Shown in pieces: positions 34,159-41,818 of a stretch of DNA of 64,000 bases. Within the stretch, counting starts at the first letter, position 1. Every line of letters begins with the position of its first letter. This stretch comes from Microbacterium azadirachtae. GTDB taxonomy: Bacteria > Actinomycetota > Actinomycetes > Actinomycetales > Microbacteriaceae. The notes beneath the pieces are model-generated. The model was not told the origin of the DNA, did not search any database, and was given only the letters and a program-made list of their open reading frames with translations. Where the stretch lies: positions 245,353 to 309,352 of the forward strand of contig NZ_JYIT01000086.1 of assembly GCF_000956545.1 (NCBI RefSeq), read 5' to 3'. The translations under genes were made by a program, and so were the position numbers.

Positions 34159-35332
34159 CCGCGGCGCCGACGCGCTCGTAGAGCGTGACGACGCAGGCGC
34201 TGCCGAGGCCGAGGTTGTGCTGCAGGGCCAGCGTCGCGCCGTCCACCTGACGCTCCCCCGCGCGTCCGCGGAGCTGCTGCACGAGCTCGGTGCATTGGGC
34301 GAGCCCCGTCGCGCCGAGCGGGTGCCCCTTCGACAGCAGACCTCCGGACGGATTCGTCACGACCCGACCCCCATACGTGTTCTGCCCGTCGCGGACGAAG
34401 CGCGCCGCCGTCCCCTCCGGCGTGAGCCGGAGCGCCTCGTACGAGATCACCTCGTTCGCAGTGAAGCAGTCGTGCAGCTCGACGACCGGGATCTCCTCGG
34501 GCGCGACGCCGGCCGCCTCGTAGACGGCGTCCGCCGCGCGGCGCGCGATCCCGGCCCCGATCAGCGCCATCGGGTCGCCCTCGAACGAGTCGGCGCGATC
34601 GCTCGTCATCGCCTGGGCGCGGATCCGCACGCCTGCGTCGAGGCCGCGCGCACGGGCGAAGTCCTCGGAGCACAGCACCGCGGCCGCCGCCCCGCAGGTG
34701 GGAGGGCAGCACTGCAGACGGGTCAGCGGGCCGAACACATGGGGCGAGGCCAGCACCTCCTCGATCGTCACCGGATCGCGGAAGACCGCGGCCGGGTTCG
34801 CCCGCGCGTGCCGGCGGGCCTTGACGGCGACCTCGGCGAACAGCGAGACATCGGCGTCGTACCGATCGAGATAGGCCCGGCCGGCGGCCCCGAAGAAGCG
34901 CGCGGCGACCGGCGCCTCCGTCTCCTCCGGCCCGAGCAGCTCCGTGAACCGCCAGAGCGCATCCGGACGGTCCGCGTAGGTCGGCGCGATCGCGCCGCGC
35001 GCCATCTGCTCGAAGCCGACCACGAGCACGCAGTCCGCCGTCCCCGAGAGGATCGCCTGGCGGCCGAGCCACAGCGCGGTGGATCCGCTCGCACACCAGT
35101 TGTTCACGTTCACGACGGGGATCCCGGTGGGGCCGAGTCCGTAGAGGGCGGTCTGGCCCGCGGCGGAGTCGGCATAGACATATCCCGCGTAAGCCTGTCC
35201 GACGTCCTCGATGCCGATCCCCGCGTCAGCGAGCGCGCGCCGAGCCGCCTCGGCACCCATCGCGTCGTAGGTCCCGCTGGTACGGGGCGTCGCGAACGGG
35301 ATCATGCCGACGCCCGCGACGACGACGCTCAC
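34130..35332 (-). CDS. Thiolase-family protein, SCPx/lipid-transfer type
   Basis: This 400-residue thiolase-fold enzyme has the nucleophilic Cys in NNWCASGSTALWLGRQA (about residue 80) and the SCPx-type block ELHDCFTANEVISYEAL (about 295), followed by the active-site His segment NPSGGLLSKGHPLGATGLAQ. This subgroup includes SCPx thiolases and retro-aldolase-like lipid-transfer proteins used to shorten branched or sterol side chains. It is last in the SDR-reductase-ligase-thiolase operon, overlapping the ligase gene by 4 bp, so it probably carries out the chain-cleaving step on the CoA ester. Confidence 0.88.
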   Translation of the reverse strand: MSVVVAGVGMIPFATPRTSGTYDAMGAEAARRALADAGIGIEDVGQAYAGYVYADSAAGQTALYGLGPTGIPVVNVNNWCASGSTALWLGRQAILSGTADCVLVVGFEQMARGAIAPTYADRPDALWRFTELLGPEETEAPVAARFFGAAGRAYLDRYDADVSLFAEVAVKARRHARANPAAVFRDPVTIEEVLASPHVFGPLTRLQCCPPTCGAAAAVLCSEDFARARGLDAGVRIRAQAMTSDRADSFEGDPMALIGAGIARRAADAVYEAAGVAPEEIPVVELHDCFTANEVISYEALRLTPEGTAARFVRDGQNTYGGRVVTNPSGGLLSKGHPLGATGLAQCTELVQQLRGRAGERQVDGATLALQHNLGLGSACVVTLYERVGAAVSGSARRRS

Positions 35333-36795
35333 ACCCGCTCCCGGAGCATGCGCCGCAGCGTCGGCTTGTCGATCTTGCCCACGGCGTTCTTCGGGAGCTC
35401 GGAGAGGATCTCGATCACCTCCGGCTGCTTGAAGCGGGCGAGGAGGCGTGCGGCGTGGGCGGACAGCTCCGGCGCGTTCGCCGGCGATCCCGGCACGAGC
35501 GACACGAAGGCGATGGGCACCTCTCCGAGCACCTCGTCGGCGCGCCCCACCACCGCCGCCTCGTGCACGTCGGGATGGGTGTAGAGCGCGTTCTCGATCT
35601 CCTTCGGATACACGTTCTCCCCGCCGCGGATGATCATGTCCTTGATCCGGTCCACGATGCGCAGGTAGCCGTCGTCGTCGAAGCAGCCGATGTCGCCCGT
35701 GTGCAGCCGACCGTCGACGATCGTCCTGGCGGTCTCATCCGGGCGCCCGAGATAGCCGGCCATGACGACCGGTCCGGAGATCACGACCTCGCCACGCTCC
35801 CCCGTCGGCACCGCACGGCCGTCGGCGTCGACGACCTCCACACGCTGCCCCGGGAGGGGGAGCCCGACCGTCCCCGGCTTGCGGGGCCCGCGGAGCGGGT
35901 TGATCGTGGACGCCGTGGTGCTCTCGCTCAGCCCGTAGCCCTCGACGATCGTGACCCCGAACCGCGTCTCGAACCTCTCGATCGCCTCGACCGGCATGGG
36001 CGCGGCGCCGCAGACCGCGAAGCGGAGGGACGAGGTGTCCGGGCGGACGTCCTCCGGCAGGGTCGACAGGAGCGCGTAGATCGCCGGGACGGCGGAGAAG
36101 TACGTCGGCCGCACACGCTCGACGTCGTCGAAGAACCGGTCCCGCGCGAAGCGTCCGGTGATGGTGACACGCCCGCCCGCGCGGAGCGGCGTGAGCGTGC
36201 CCAGCACGATCCCGTTGGCGTGGAAGAGCGGCAGCACGAGCAGGCTGTGGTCCTCGGGGCCGAGCTCGAACCACTCCGCGAACGAGACGGTCATCGCGTC
36301 GAGGTTCGCATGCGTGAGCATGACCCCTTTCGGGCTGCCCGTCGTCCCGCTCGTGTAGATGAGCAGCGCGAGATCCGACGCGGGCCTTGCGCGGCGATCC
36401 GGCAGATCCTCGATGCGCCCCGCGGCCAGTTCGGCCAGGAGCATCGTCGGCGCGCCGAGCTCACGACCGCGCTCCTCGCCGTCGGTGACGACCAGTCGCG
36501 CCCCGGCGTCCTCGACCTGGTACCGCGCCTCGGCCGCGCCGAGCACCGGGTTGATCGGCGTCACGACCGCGCCGATCCGCCACGCGGCGAACAGCGCGAT
36601 GATCAGCTCCACCCGGTTGGGCAGCAGCACCGCCACCACGTCCCCCTCCGCGATCCCCCGGGCGGCGAGCGCCGCGGCCGCGCGCTCGGTGCGGTCGAGG
36701 AACGCCGCGTTGTCCAGCGCGCCGGTGTCATCGGCGAGCGCGGGACCGTGAGGATCGACCAGCGCCCGCCCGTGCGGCAGATCGGTGAAATGCAT
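35329..36795 (-). CDS. Acyl-CoA ligase (class I adenylate-forming enzyme)
   Basis: This 488-residue ANL-superfamily enzyme activates a carboxylate as acyl-AMP and transfers it to CoA. The P-loop A3 motif is LIYTSGTTGSPKGVMLTHANL (about 150). A5 is EGYGLSESTTAS, A7 is LHTGDIGCFDDDGYLRIVDRIKDMI, and the A10 lysine is in LPKNAVGKIDKPTL near the C-terminus. It is shorter than most long-chain ligases but complete. It lies between the reductase and thiolase genes in one operon and supplies the CoA thioester for the pathway. The substrate is not determined. Confidence 0.93.
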   Translation of the reverse strand: MHFTDLPHGRALVDPHGPALADDTGALDNAAFLDRTERAAAALAARGIAEGDVVAVLLPNRVELIIALFAAWRIGAVVTPINPVLGAAEARYQVEDAGARLVVTDGEERGRELGAPTMLLAELAAGRIEDLPDRRARPASDLALLIYTSGTTGSPKGVMLTHANLDAMTVSFAEWFELGPEDHSLLVLPLFHANGIVLGTLTPLRAGGRVTITGRFARDRFFDDVERVRPTYFSAVPAIYALLSTLPEDVRPDTSSLRFAVCGAAPMPVEAIERFETRFGVTIVEGYGLSESTTASTINPLRGPRKPGTVGLPLPGQRVEVVDADGRAVPTGERGEVVISGPVVMAGYLGRPDETARTIVDGRLHTGDIGCFDDDGYLRIVDRIKDMIIRGGENVYPKEIENALYTHPDVHEAAVVGRADEVLGEVPIAFVSLVPGSPANAPELSAHAARLLARFKQPEVIEILSELPKNAVGKIDKPTLRRMLRERV

Positions 36796-36808
36796 GTTGC
36801 CCCCTTGG

Positions 36809-36834
36809 GGGCGGCGCCGTCACCGGCGCCGCCC
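36809..36834 (-). terminator. Intercistronic GC hairpin between reductase and ligase genes
   Basis: A perfect 10-bp stem GGGCGGCGCC/GGCGCCGCCC with a six-base loop lies 13 bp before the ligase ATG. It may attenuate or process the operon mRNA rather than end it, because the ligase gene has no other obvious promoter. Confidence 0.5.
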
Positions 36835-36859
36835 GATCATCGGTGATGTCGTGACGAGC

Positions 36860-37978
36860 TCAGACGCGGGTGACCACGGGCTCCGCGACGAGGCCGAACG
36901 CCCGGAGCTGCCCGAGCAGCTCCCGGTGCCCGAACGCCTGGCACGCCGACGCGAAGCCGACGCGGAGCGGGGCCTGCTGGATCAGCGAGTAGGCGGCGTA
37001 GGCCTGCAGGAGCCCGGTCTGCTTGTAGTTGCTGTTGCCGTGGATGACCACGTGCGAGCGGCCGAGCGGGCCCGAGGCGTGCACCGAGTCGAGGGAACGG
37101 TTGATCCTCGGGTTCTCCCGCGGCGGCATGCCGGCCTGCACCGAGGCGGCCACCTCGGCGAGCGCGGCCTCCTGCGCCTCGGGGTCGAGCGGGCGGATCT
37201 GCTCCTCGAACATCTGCACCGTGAGCGCCACGTTCGCCATGACCTCGGGAGCGAAGACGCCGCCGATCGCCCGGACGTTGCTCACGCGCGGATCGTGCTG
37301 GAACCAGATCGGGTGCGACATCCCGCCCCACGGCACCGCCGTCGCGAGCTCGTGATAGCCGGGCACCGGCACCTGGAACGCGGAGGTGTGGTCCCACTCC
37401 ACCAGACGGTTCTGCTCGAGGTAGAACCAGTCCGCCTTGAGGATCGTGAAGATCGTCTGCGTGGACGCGAAGGTCGGGAACCCCTTCCACAGCACCAGGA
37501 TGTCGAGCGTGTCGTACCCGCCGGGCTCGAGCGCGATGTTCGCCGCGATCTCACTCGTCGTGTACATGTGCGCGACGCCGGGGGCGAGCAGCCTGCCCTT
37601 CTCGGCGAAGCCTGCGCCCCACCGGTCCCGGGCGGCCATCACCCAGTCCTGCTCCCCCGTGGTGTCGAGGTAGTGCGCGCCGATGCGCAGCGCCGCCTCG
37701 ACGACCGCGGGGCCGAACTTGATGAACGGACCTGCAGTGTTGCAGATGACCTGCGCCCCCTCGAACGCACTCGCCATCGCGTCCGCATCGTTGTCGACCG
37801 CGATGATCTCGTAGTCGGCGGTCTCGATGCCGGGGATGCGCTCCACGACCTCGCGCACCCGGTCTTCGTCGCGGCCGGCCGCGACGAAGGGCACGCCGAG
37901 CTCGCGCAGGTACTCGCAGATGAGCCGGCCGGTGTATCCGCTCACGCCGTAGACGACGACGGGCTTGTCGGTTGCCAT
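36860..37978 (-). CDS. Saccharopine dehydrogenase-type NAD(P)-binding reductase
   Basis: This 372-residue protein starts with a Rossmann motif VVVYGVSGYTGRLICEYL (about 7-24), then VAAGRDEDRVREVVERI and CNTAGPFIKFGPAVVEAAL, HYLDTTGEQDW. These are the classical features of the saccharopine dehydrogenase/trans-acting enoyl reductase family, better known from mycobacterial lipid synthesis. In this operon with SDR, ligase and thiolase it most likely reduces an unsaturated or keto acyl intermediate rather than acting on lysine. It is separated from the SDR gene by 7 bp. Confidence 0.87.
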   Translation of the reverse strand: MATDKPVVVYGVSGYTGRLICEYLRELGVPFVAAGRDEDRVREVVERIPGIETADYEIIAVDNDADAMASAFEGAQVICNTAGPFIKFGPAVVEAALRIGAHYLDTTGEQDWVMAARDRWGAGFAEKGRLLAPGVAHMYTTSEIAANIALEPGGYDTLDILVLWKGFPTFASTQTIFTILKADWFYLEQNRLVEWDHTSAFQVPVPGYHELATAVPWGGMSHPIWFQHDPRVSNVRAIGGVFAPEVMANVALTVQMFEEQIRPLDPEAQEAALAEVAASVQAGMPPRENPRINRSLDSVHASGPLGRSHVVIHGNSNYKQTGLLQAYAAYSLIQQAPLRVGFASACQAFGHRELLGQLRAFGLVAEPVVTRV

Positions 37979-37985
37979 GATCCCC

Positions 37986-38771
37986 TCACATCCCCATCGC
38001 GCCGTCGATGGACAGCGTCGCGCCGTTGACGAACACCGAGCGCTCGGAGAGCAGGAACGCCACGCCGTCGGCGATGTCGTCCTCGGTCGCGAGGCGTCCC
38101 GACGGGGTCAGCCCGACGACCGCGGTGACGGCGTCGTCCGCCGTCGGGAAGAGCCCGAGGCGCTCCATGTCGCCGGCGAGCTGCGCGCCCATCGCGTTGG
38201 GCACGAGGCCGGGGCACACCGTGTTCACCCGCACCCCGTAGCCGAGACGCCCGGATTCGGCGGCCGCGACCTTCGTGAGCCGCTCCACCGCGGACTTCGA
38301 GGCGGAGTAGGCGGCGATGCCGGGGAAGGCGATCGTGGCGGCGACCGAGGCGATGTTCACGATCGCACCGCCGGCACCCGCGGCGCCGCCCGGCCGCATC
38401 GCGCGGAACGCGTGCTTGACTCCGAGCGCGGTGCCGAGCACATTGACCTCGAGGACGCGCCGCATGTTGTCGGGATCGAGATCGACCAGCAGATCCGAGA
38501 TCTCGATCCCCGCGTTGTTGACGAGTCCGTCGAGCCCGCCGAGATGCGCGACCGCGGCCGCCATCCCGTCCTGCCACGACGCGTCGTCGGTGACGTCGAT
38601 CCGGACGAAGCCGGCCCCGAGCTCGTCGGCCGCTGCGCGCCCCGTCTGCTCGTCGACGTCCGCGAGCACGACCGCCCCGCCTCCGTCGACGATCCGCCGC
38701 GCTTCGCGCAGCCCCAGCCCCCTCGCCCCGCCGGTGACGACGACGCGCTTTCCTGCCAGATCCGTGGACAT
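37986..38771 (-). CDS. Short-chain dehydrogenase/reductase
   Basis: This 261-residue classical SDR has the cofactor loop GGARGLGLREARR (TGxxxGxG, about 14-20), NNAGIEISDLL, the catalytic Ser in IVNIASVAATI (about 150), the YSASK catalytic Tyr-Lys motif (about 165), and the CPGLVPNAMG region. The DVDEQ sequence after beta-2 favours NAD. It is the first gene of the acyl-CoA operon, divergent from the TetR gene across 168 bp. AAGGAG precedes the ATG at 38771. Hydroxyacyl or hydroxysteroid-like substrates would fit the operon. Confidence 0.92.
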   Translation of the reverse strand: MSTDLAGKRVVVTGGARGLGLREARRIVDGGGAVVLADVDEQTGRAAADELGAGFVRIDVTDDASWQDGMAAAVAHLGGLDGLVNNAGIEISDLLVDLDPDNMRRVLEVNVLGTALGVKHAFRAMRPGGAAGAGGAIVNIASVAATIAFPGIAAYSASKSAVERLTKVAAAESGRLGYGVRVNTVCPGLVPNAMGAQLAGDMERLGLFPTADDAVTAVVGLTPSGRLATEDDIADGVAFLLSERSVFVNGATLSIDGAMGM

Positions 38772-38823
38772 CGGTGTCCGCTCCTTTCGCCGGTGAAAGT
38801 GATGCGTACAGCAGAACAGAAAC

Positions 38824-38839
38824 CTTGACAGTTGGCAAG
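38824..38839. promoter_or_regulatory. Candidate TetR operator between SDR and TetR genes
   Basis: CTTGACAGTTGGCAAG is an imperfect 16-bp palindrome (six of eight pairs) that includes a TTGACA -35 at 38825-38830 reading towards the tetR gene. It sits midway between the two divergent starts. Confidence 0.45.
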
Positions 38840-38939
38840 GAAAATCTGGACACTTGTCATAAGCGCCGTGGCGGCACCCTTTCGGATCCCCAGACGCCGC
38901 TGCGGCGCGCTTAGAATCGGGATGCGCGAGGAGGCGAAC

Positions 38940-39560
38940 ATGAGCGGAGCAGGGACCAGGGCGGAACGCGCGAGCGTGGACAAGTTCGCCACGCGCCGCC
39001 GCGAGCTCGCCGACTCGGCTTTGGCGGCCATCGCCGAACAGGGGTACGCCCGGACCGGGATGCGCGACATCGCCGCGCACTCCGCGCTCTCGCACGGTGC
39101 GCTGCACTATTACTTCGAGGACAAGGACGACATCATCCGCCAGGCGATCTGGCAGTACAAGTCCGAGTGCGCGCGGCGGTACGACCCGATCGTCGAGACC
39201 GCGGTGAGCGCGAGCGAGCTCGTCGAACGCTTCTCCGCGGAGATGACCGCCACCCTGCGCGACGAGTCCGACATGCACCGGCTCTGGTACGACCTGCGAA
39301 ACCAAGCCCTATTCGACGACGGCTTCCGCGAGACGATCGTCGCGATCGACGACCTCCTGCGCGACATGGTCTGGGCCGTCGTCACCCGCTATGCCGAGCT
39401 GCGCGACGCGTCACCCGTCGTCGACAGGGTCGAGGCCTACGCCCTCTTCGACGGGCTGTTCCTCAACTGCCTCATCGCGTATCTCCGCGGCGATCTCAGT
39501 GCGCTCGACCGCATCCGCGACAGCAGCGGCCGCCTGCTCGCCTCGGCGATCAGGAGCTGA
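38940..39560 (+). CDS. TetR-family transcriptional regulator
   Basis: This 206-residue protein has the TetR HTH at about 17-65: RRRELADSALAAIAEQGYARTGMRDIAAHSALSHGALHYYFEDKDDIIRQAI. The C-terminal ligand domain is all-helical. The ATG at 38940 follows GAGGAGG and is preferred over ATG 38922. It is divergent from the SDR-led acyl-CoA operon, which it probably represses until the CoA ester or free acid binds. The effector is unknown. Confidence 0.92.
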   Translation: MSGAGTRAERASVDKFATRRRELADSALAAIAEQGYARTGMRDIAAHSALSHGALHYYFEDKDDIIRQAIWQYKSECARRYDPIVETAVSASELVERFSAEMTATLRDESDMHRLWYDLRNQALFDDGFRETIVAIDDLLRDMVWAVVTRYAELRDASPVVDRVEAYALFDGLFLNCLIAYLRGDLSALDRIRDSSGRLLASAIRS

Positions 39561-39578
39561 GCGGCCGCCCGCCGCCGC

Positions 39579-40760
39579 TCAGTCCTTCTCCTCGGCGCGC
39601 TGCGCCGTGTCGATCTCGGCCGGATCGGAGACGTAGCCGTCGATGTGCCGCTCCGGCACGCCGTCGTAGGCGGAGAGCGGGCGGATCAGCGCGTTGGACG
39701 CCGCCTGCTCCATGATGTGGGCGGTCCACCCGGTCACGCGCGCCGCGATGAACAGCGGGGTGAAGATCTCGGTCTCGAAGCCGAGCAGGTGATACGCCGG
39801 GCCGGACGGGTAGTCGAGGTTCGGGTAGATGCCCTTGCGCGCGACGAACTCGGACTCGAGGGTCGCATACAGCTCTGCCAGATCCGTCCGCCCCGAGTCG
39901 GCGATGAGCCGGTCCAGGGCCGCCTTCATGGTCGGAACCCGCGAATCGCCGCGCTTGTAGACCCGGTGGCCGAACCCCATGATCTTGCGCTTGTGGGCGA
40001 GCGCGTCGTCGAGCCAGGGCACGACCCGGTCGGCGGATCCGATCTCCTCGAAGATGTGCATCACGGCCTCGTTCGCGCCGCCGTGCAGCGGTCCCTTGAG
40101 CGCCCCGATCGCACCGACGACGGCGGAGTACAGGTCGGACGTGGTGGACGCGATCACGCGGGCCGTGAACGTGGAGGCGTTGAAGGAGTGCTCGGCGTAG
40201 AGCACCATCGAGATCCGGAAGACGTCCACGGCGGCGGCCGACGGCAGCACCCCGAACGTCATCCAGAGGAAATTCGTGGAGTAGTCGAGATCGGCACGCG
40301 GCGGGATCGGCGCAAGACCCCAGCGGCGGCGCTGCACGGCGGCGACGATCGTCGGGATCTGGGCGAGCAGGTACACCGAGCGTCCGAAGTCGAGATCGCG
40401 GTCGGTCCAGCCGCCCGGGCGGTTCAGGCTCGCATCGAAGGTGCCGAGCTGGCTGACCGCGGTGCGAAGCACGTCCATCGGGTGCGCCTCGGCCGGGATG
40501 AGGTCGAGCAGCGCCACCGTGCGCGGGTCGAGCGGGCGGAACGCGCGCTCCTGCGCCTCGAACGCCGCCAGCTGCTCGGGAGTCGGCAGCTCGCCATGCC
40601 AGAGCAGGTACGCGACCGCCTCGAAGGGCTGCGTCGCCGCCAGCTCCTGCACGGGGTAGCCGCGGTAGAGCAGGCTGTTCGTCTCGGGGTTGACCTTCGA
40701 GATCGCCGTCGTGTCGACGACGACGCCCGCGAGGCCCTTCTTGATATCGGGGTCGCTCAT
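39579..40760 (-). CDS. prpC: 2-methylcitrate synthase / citrate synthase-like
   Basis: This 393-residue enzyme is of the citrate synthase superfamily. Active-site blocks are EHSFNASTFTARVIAST, GALKGPLHGGANEAVM (His) and IMGFGHRVYKRGDSR (His), and the family end EIFTPLFIAARVTGWTAHIMEQ. It condenses propionyl-CoA with oxaloacetate in the methylcitrate cycle. Length is that of the short bacterial PrpC type. It is the last gene of the GntR-prpD-prpB-prpC operon, 31 bp after prpB. Dual citrate synthase activity is common in this subgroup. Confidence 0.95.
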   Translation of the reverse strand: MSDPDIKKGLAGVVVDTTAISKVNPETNSLLYRGYPVQELAATQPFEAVAYLLWHGELPTPEQLAAFEAQERAFRPLDPRTVALLDLIPAEAHPMDVLRTAVSQLGTFDASLNRPGGWTDRDLDFGRSVYLLAQIPTIVAAVQRRRWGLAPIPPRADLDYSTNFLWMTFGVLPSAAAVDVFRISMVLYAEHSFNASTFTARVIASTTSDLYSAVVGAIGALKGPLHGGANEAVMHIFEEIGSADRVVPWLDDALAHKRKIMGFGHRVYKRGDSRVPTMKAALDRLIADSGRTDLAELYATLESEFVARKGIYPNLDYPSGPAYHLLGFETEIFTPLFIAARVTGWTAHIMEQAASNALIRPLSAYDGVPERHIDGYVSDPAEIDTAQRAEEKD

Positions 40761-40791
40761 GTCACTCCTTCGTGCGCGGTCTCCGAGACTC

Positions 40792-41703
40792 TCAGAGACC
40801 GAGCTCCTTGTCGATGGTGAAGTTGAAGACGTTCGTGTCGAAGTGGTTGTAGGACTCGTAGTCGATGAGGTCGTACAGATCCGACCGGTGCTGCATCTCG
40901 CCGAGCGTGGAGGTCAGGTGCCCCTCCGCGTTCAGGGTATCCAGCGCGCGCCCGGTGGCGCCCATCGCGATCCGGAGCATCGAGACCGGCCAGATCACGA
41001 TGCTGACGCCCGCATCCTTCAGCTGCTGCGTCGTGAACAGCTCGCTCTTGCCGAACTCGGTCATGTTGGCCAGGATCGGGGCGTCGAGCTCGGAAGCCAT
41101 CCGCTCGAACTCGGCGAGCGTGCGCATCGCCTCCGGGAAGATCGCGTCCGCCCCGGCGTCGACGAGGGCCTTGGCCCGGTCGACCGCGGCGTCCATGCCC
41201 TCCACGGCGCGGATGTCGGTGCGCGCCATGATGAGGAAGTTCGGATCCCGCCGGGCATCGACCGCGGCGCGGATCCGCTTGGCCGCCGTCGACTCGTCCA
41301 CCACGGCCTTGCCGTCGAGGTGGCCGCAGCGCTTCGGGTTGATCTGGTCCTCGATGTGCGTGCCGGCCAGCCCCGCGTCCTCCAGGGTCTGGATCGTGCG
41401 GGCGACGTTCATCGGCTCCCCGAAGCCGGTGTCGGCGTCGATGATCGCGGGAAGCTCGGTCATCCGGGCGATCTGCTGCCCGCGTCCCGCCACCTCGGTG
41501 AGCGTGGTCAGGCCGATGTCGGGCAGCCCCAGGTCCGCCGAGAGCACCGCCCCGGAGATGTAGACGCCGTCGAAGCCCTTGCGCTCGATCAGCCGGGCGC
41601 TCAGCGGGTTGAACGCCCCGGGGAAGCGCAGCAGCTCTCCCGCGGCGAGCCGCTCGCGCAGGATCCGCCGCTTCTCCGCTGCCGGAGTCGTGGAGTACAG
41701 CAT
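40792..41703 (-). CDS. prpB: 2-methylisocitrate lyase
   Basis: This 303-residue enzyme cleaves 2-methylisocitrate to pyruvate and succinate. The isocitrate-lyase superfamily catalytic motif is KRCGHLDGK with Cys126. The N-terminal ISGAVLSADLGLPDIGLTTLTE and metal-site DADTGFGEPMNVARTI (about 89-104) are intact. The C-terminus ends HFDTNVFNFTIDKELGL, usual for actinobacterial PrpB. It stands between prpD and prpC. The 115 bp upstream contain a long inverted repeat. Confidence 0.95.
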   Translation of the reverse strand: MLYSTTPAAEKRRILRERLAAGELLRFPGAFNPLSARLIERKGFDGVYISGAVLSADLGLPDIGLTTLTEVAGRGQQIARMTELPAIIDADTGFGEPMNVARTIQTLEDAGLAGTHIEDQINPKRCGHLDGKAVVDESTAAKRIRAAVDARRDPNFLIMARTDIRAVEGMDAAVDRAKALVDAGADAIFPEAMRTLAEFERMASELDAPILANMTEFGKSELFTTQQLKDAGVSIVIWPVSMLRIAMGATGRALDTLNAEGHLTSTLGEMQHRSDLYDLIDYESYNHFDTNVFNFTIDKELGL

Positions 41704-41732
41704 CAGTTCACCCCCGAGTCACGCCGGGCCAC

Positions 41733-41808
41733 GGAACACAACGCAGGAGATGCCGTCACGTTCCGCCCGGATCCAGCCGTCGACGGCAGGATCTCCTGCG
41801 TCGTGTCC
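41733..41808. repeat. Near-perfect long inverted repeat between prpD and prpB
   Basis: The arms 41733-41757 and 41782-41808 are reverse complements apart from two mismatches/insertions; both contain ACGCAGGAGAT and CCGTC (right arm read in complement). Between them lies the smaller palindrome CCGTCGACGG partly overlapping the right arm, and the right arm has its own GCAGGA-TC-TCCTGC dyad. It could form a very stable hairpin in the polycistronic mRNA, be a two-site operator, or be a miniature inverted-repeat element. Confidence 0.75.
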
Positions 41809-41818
41809 AAGCGCCTCA

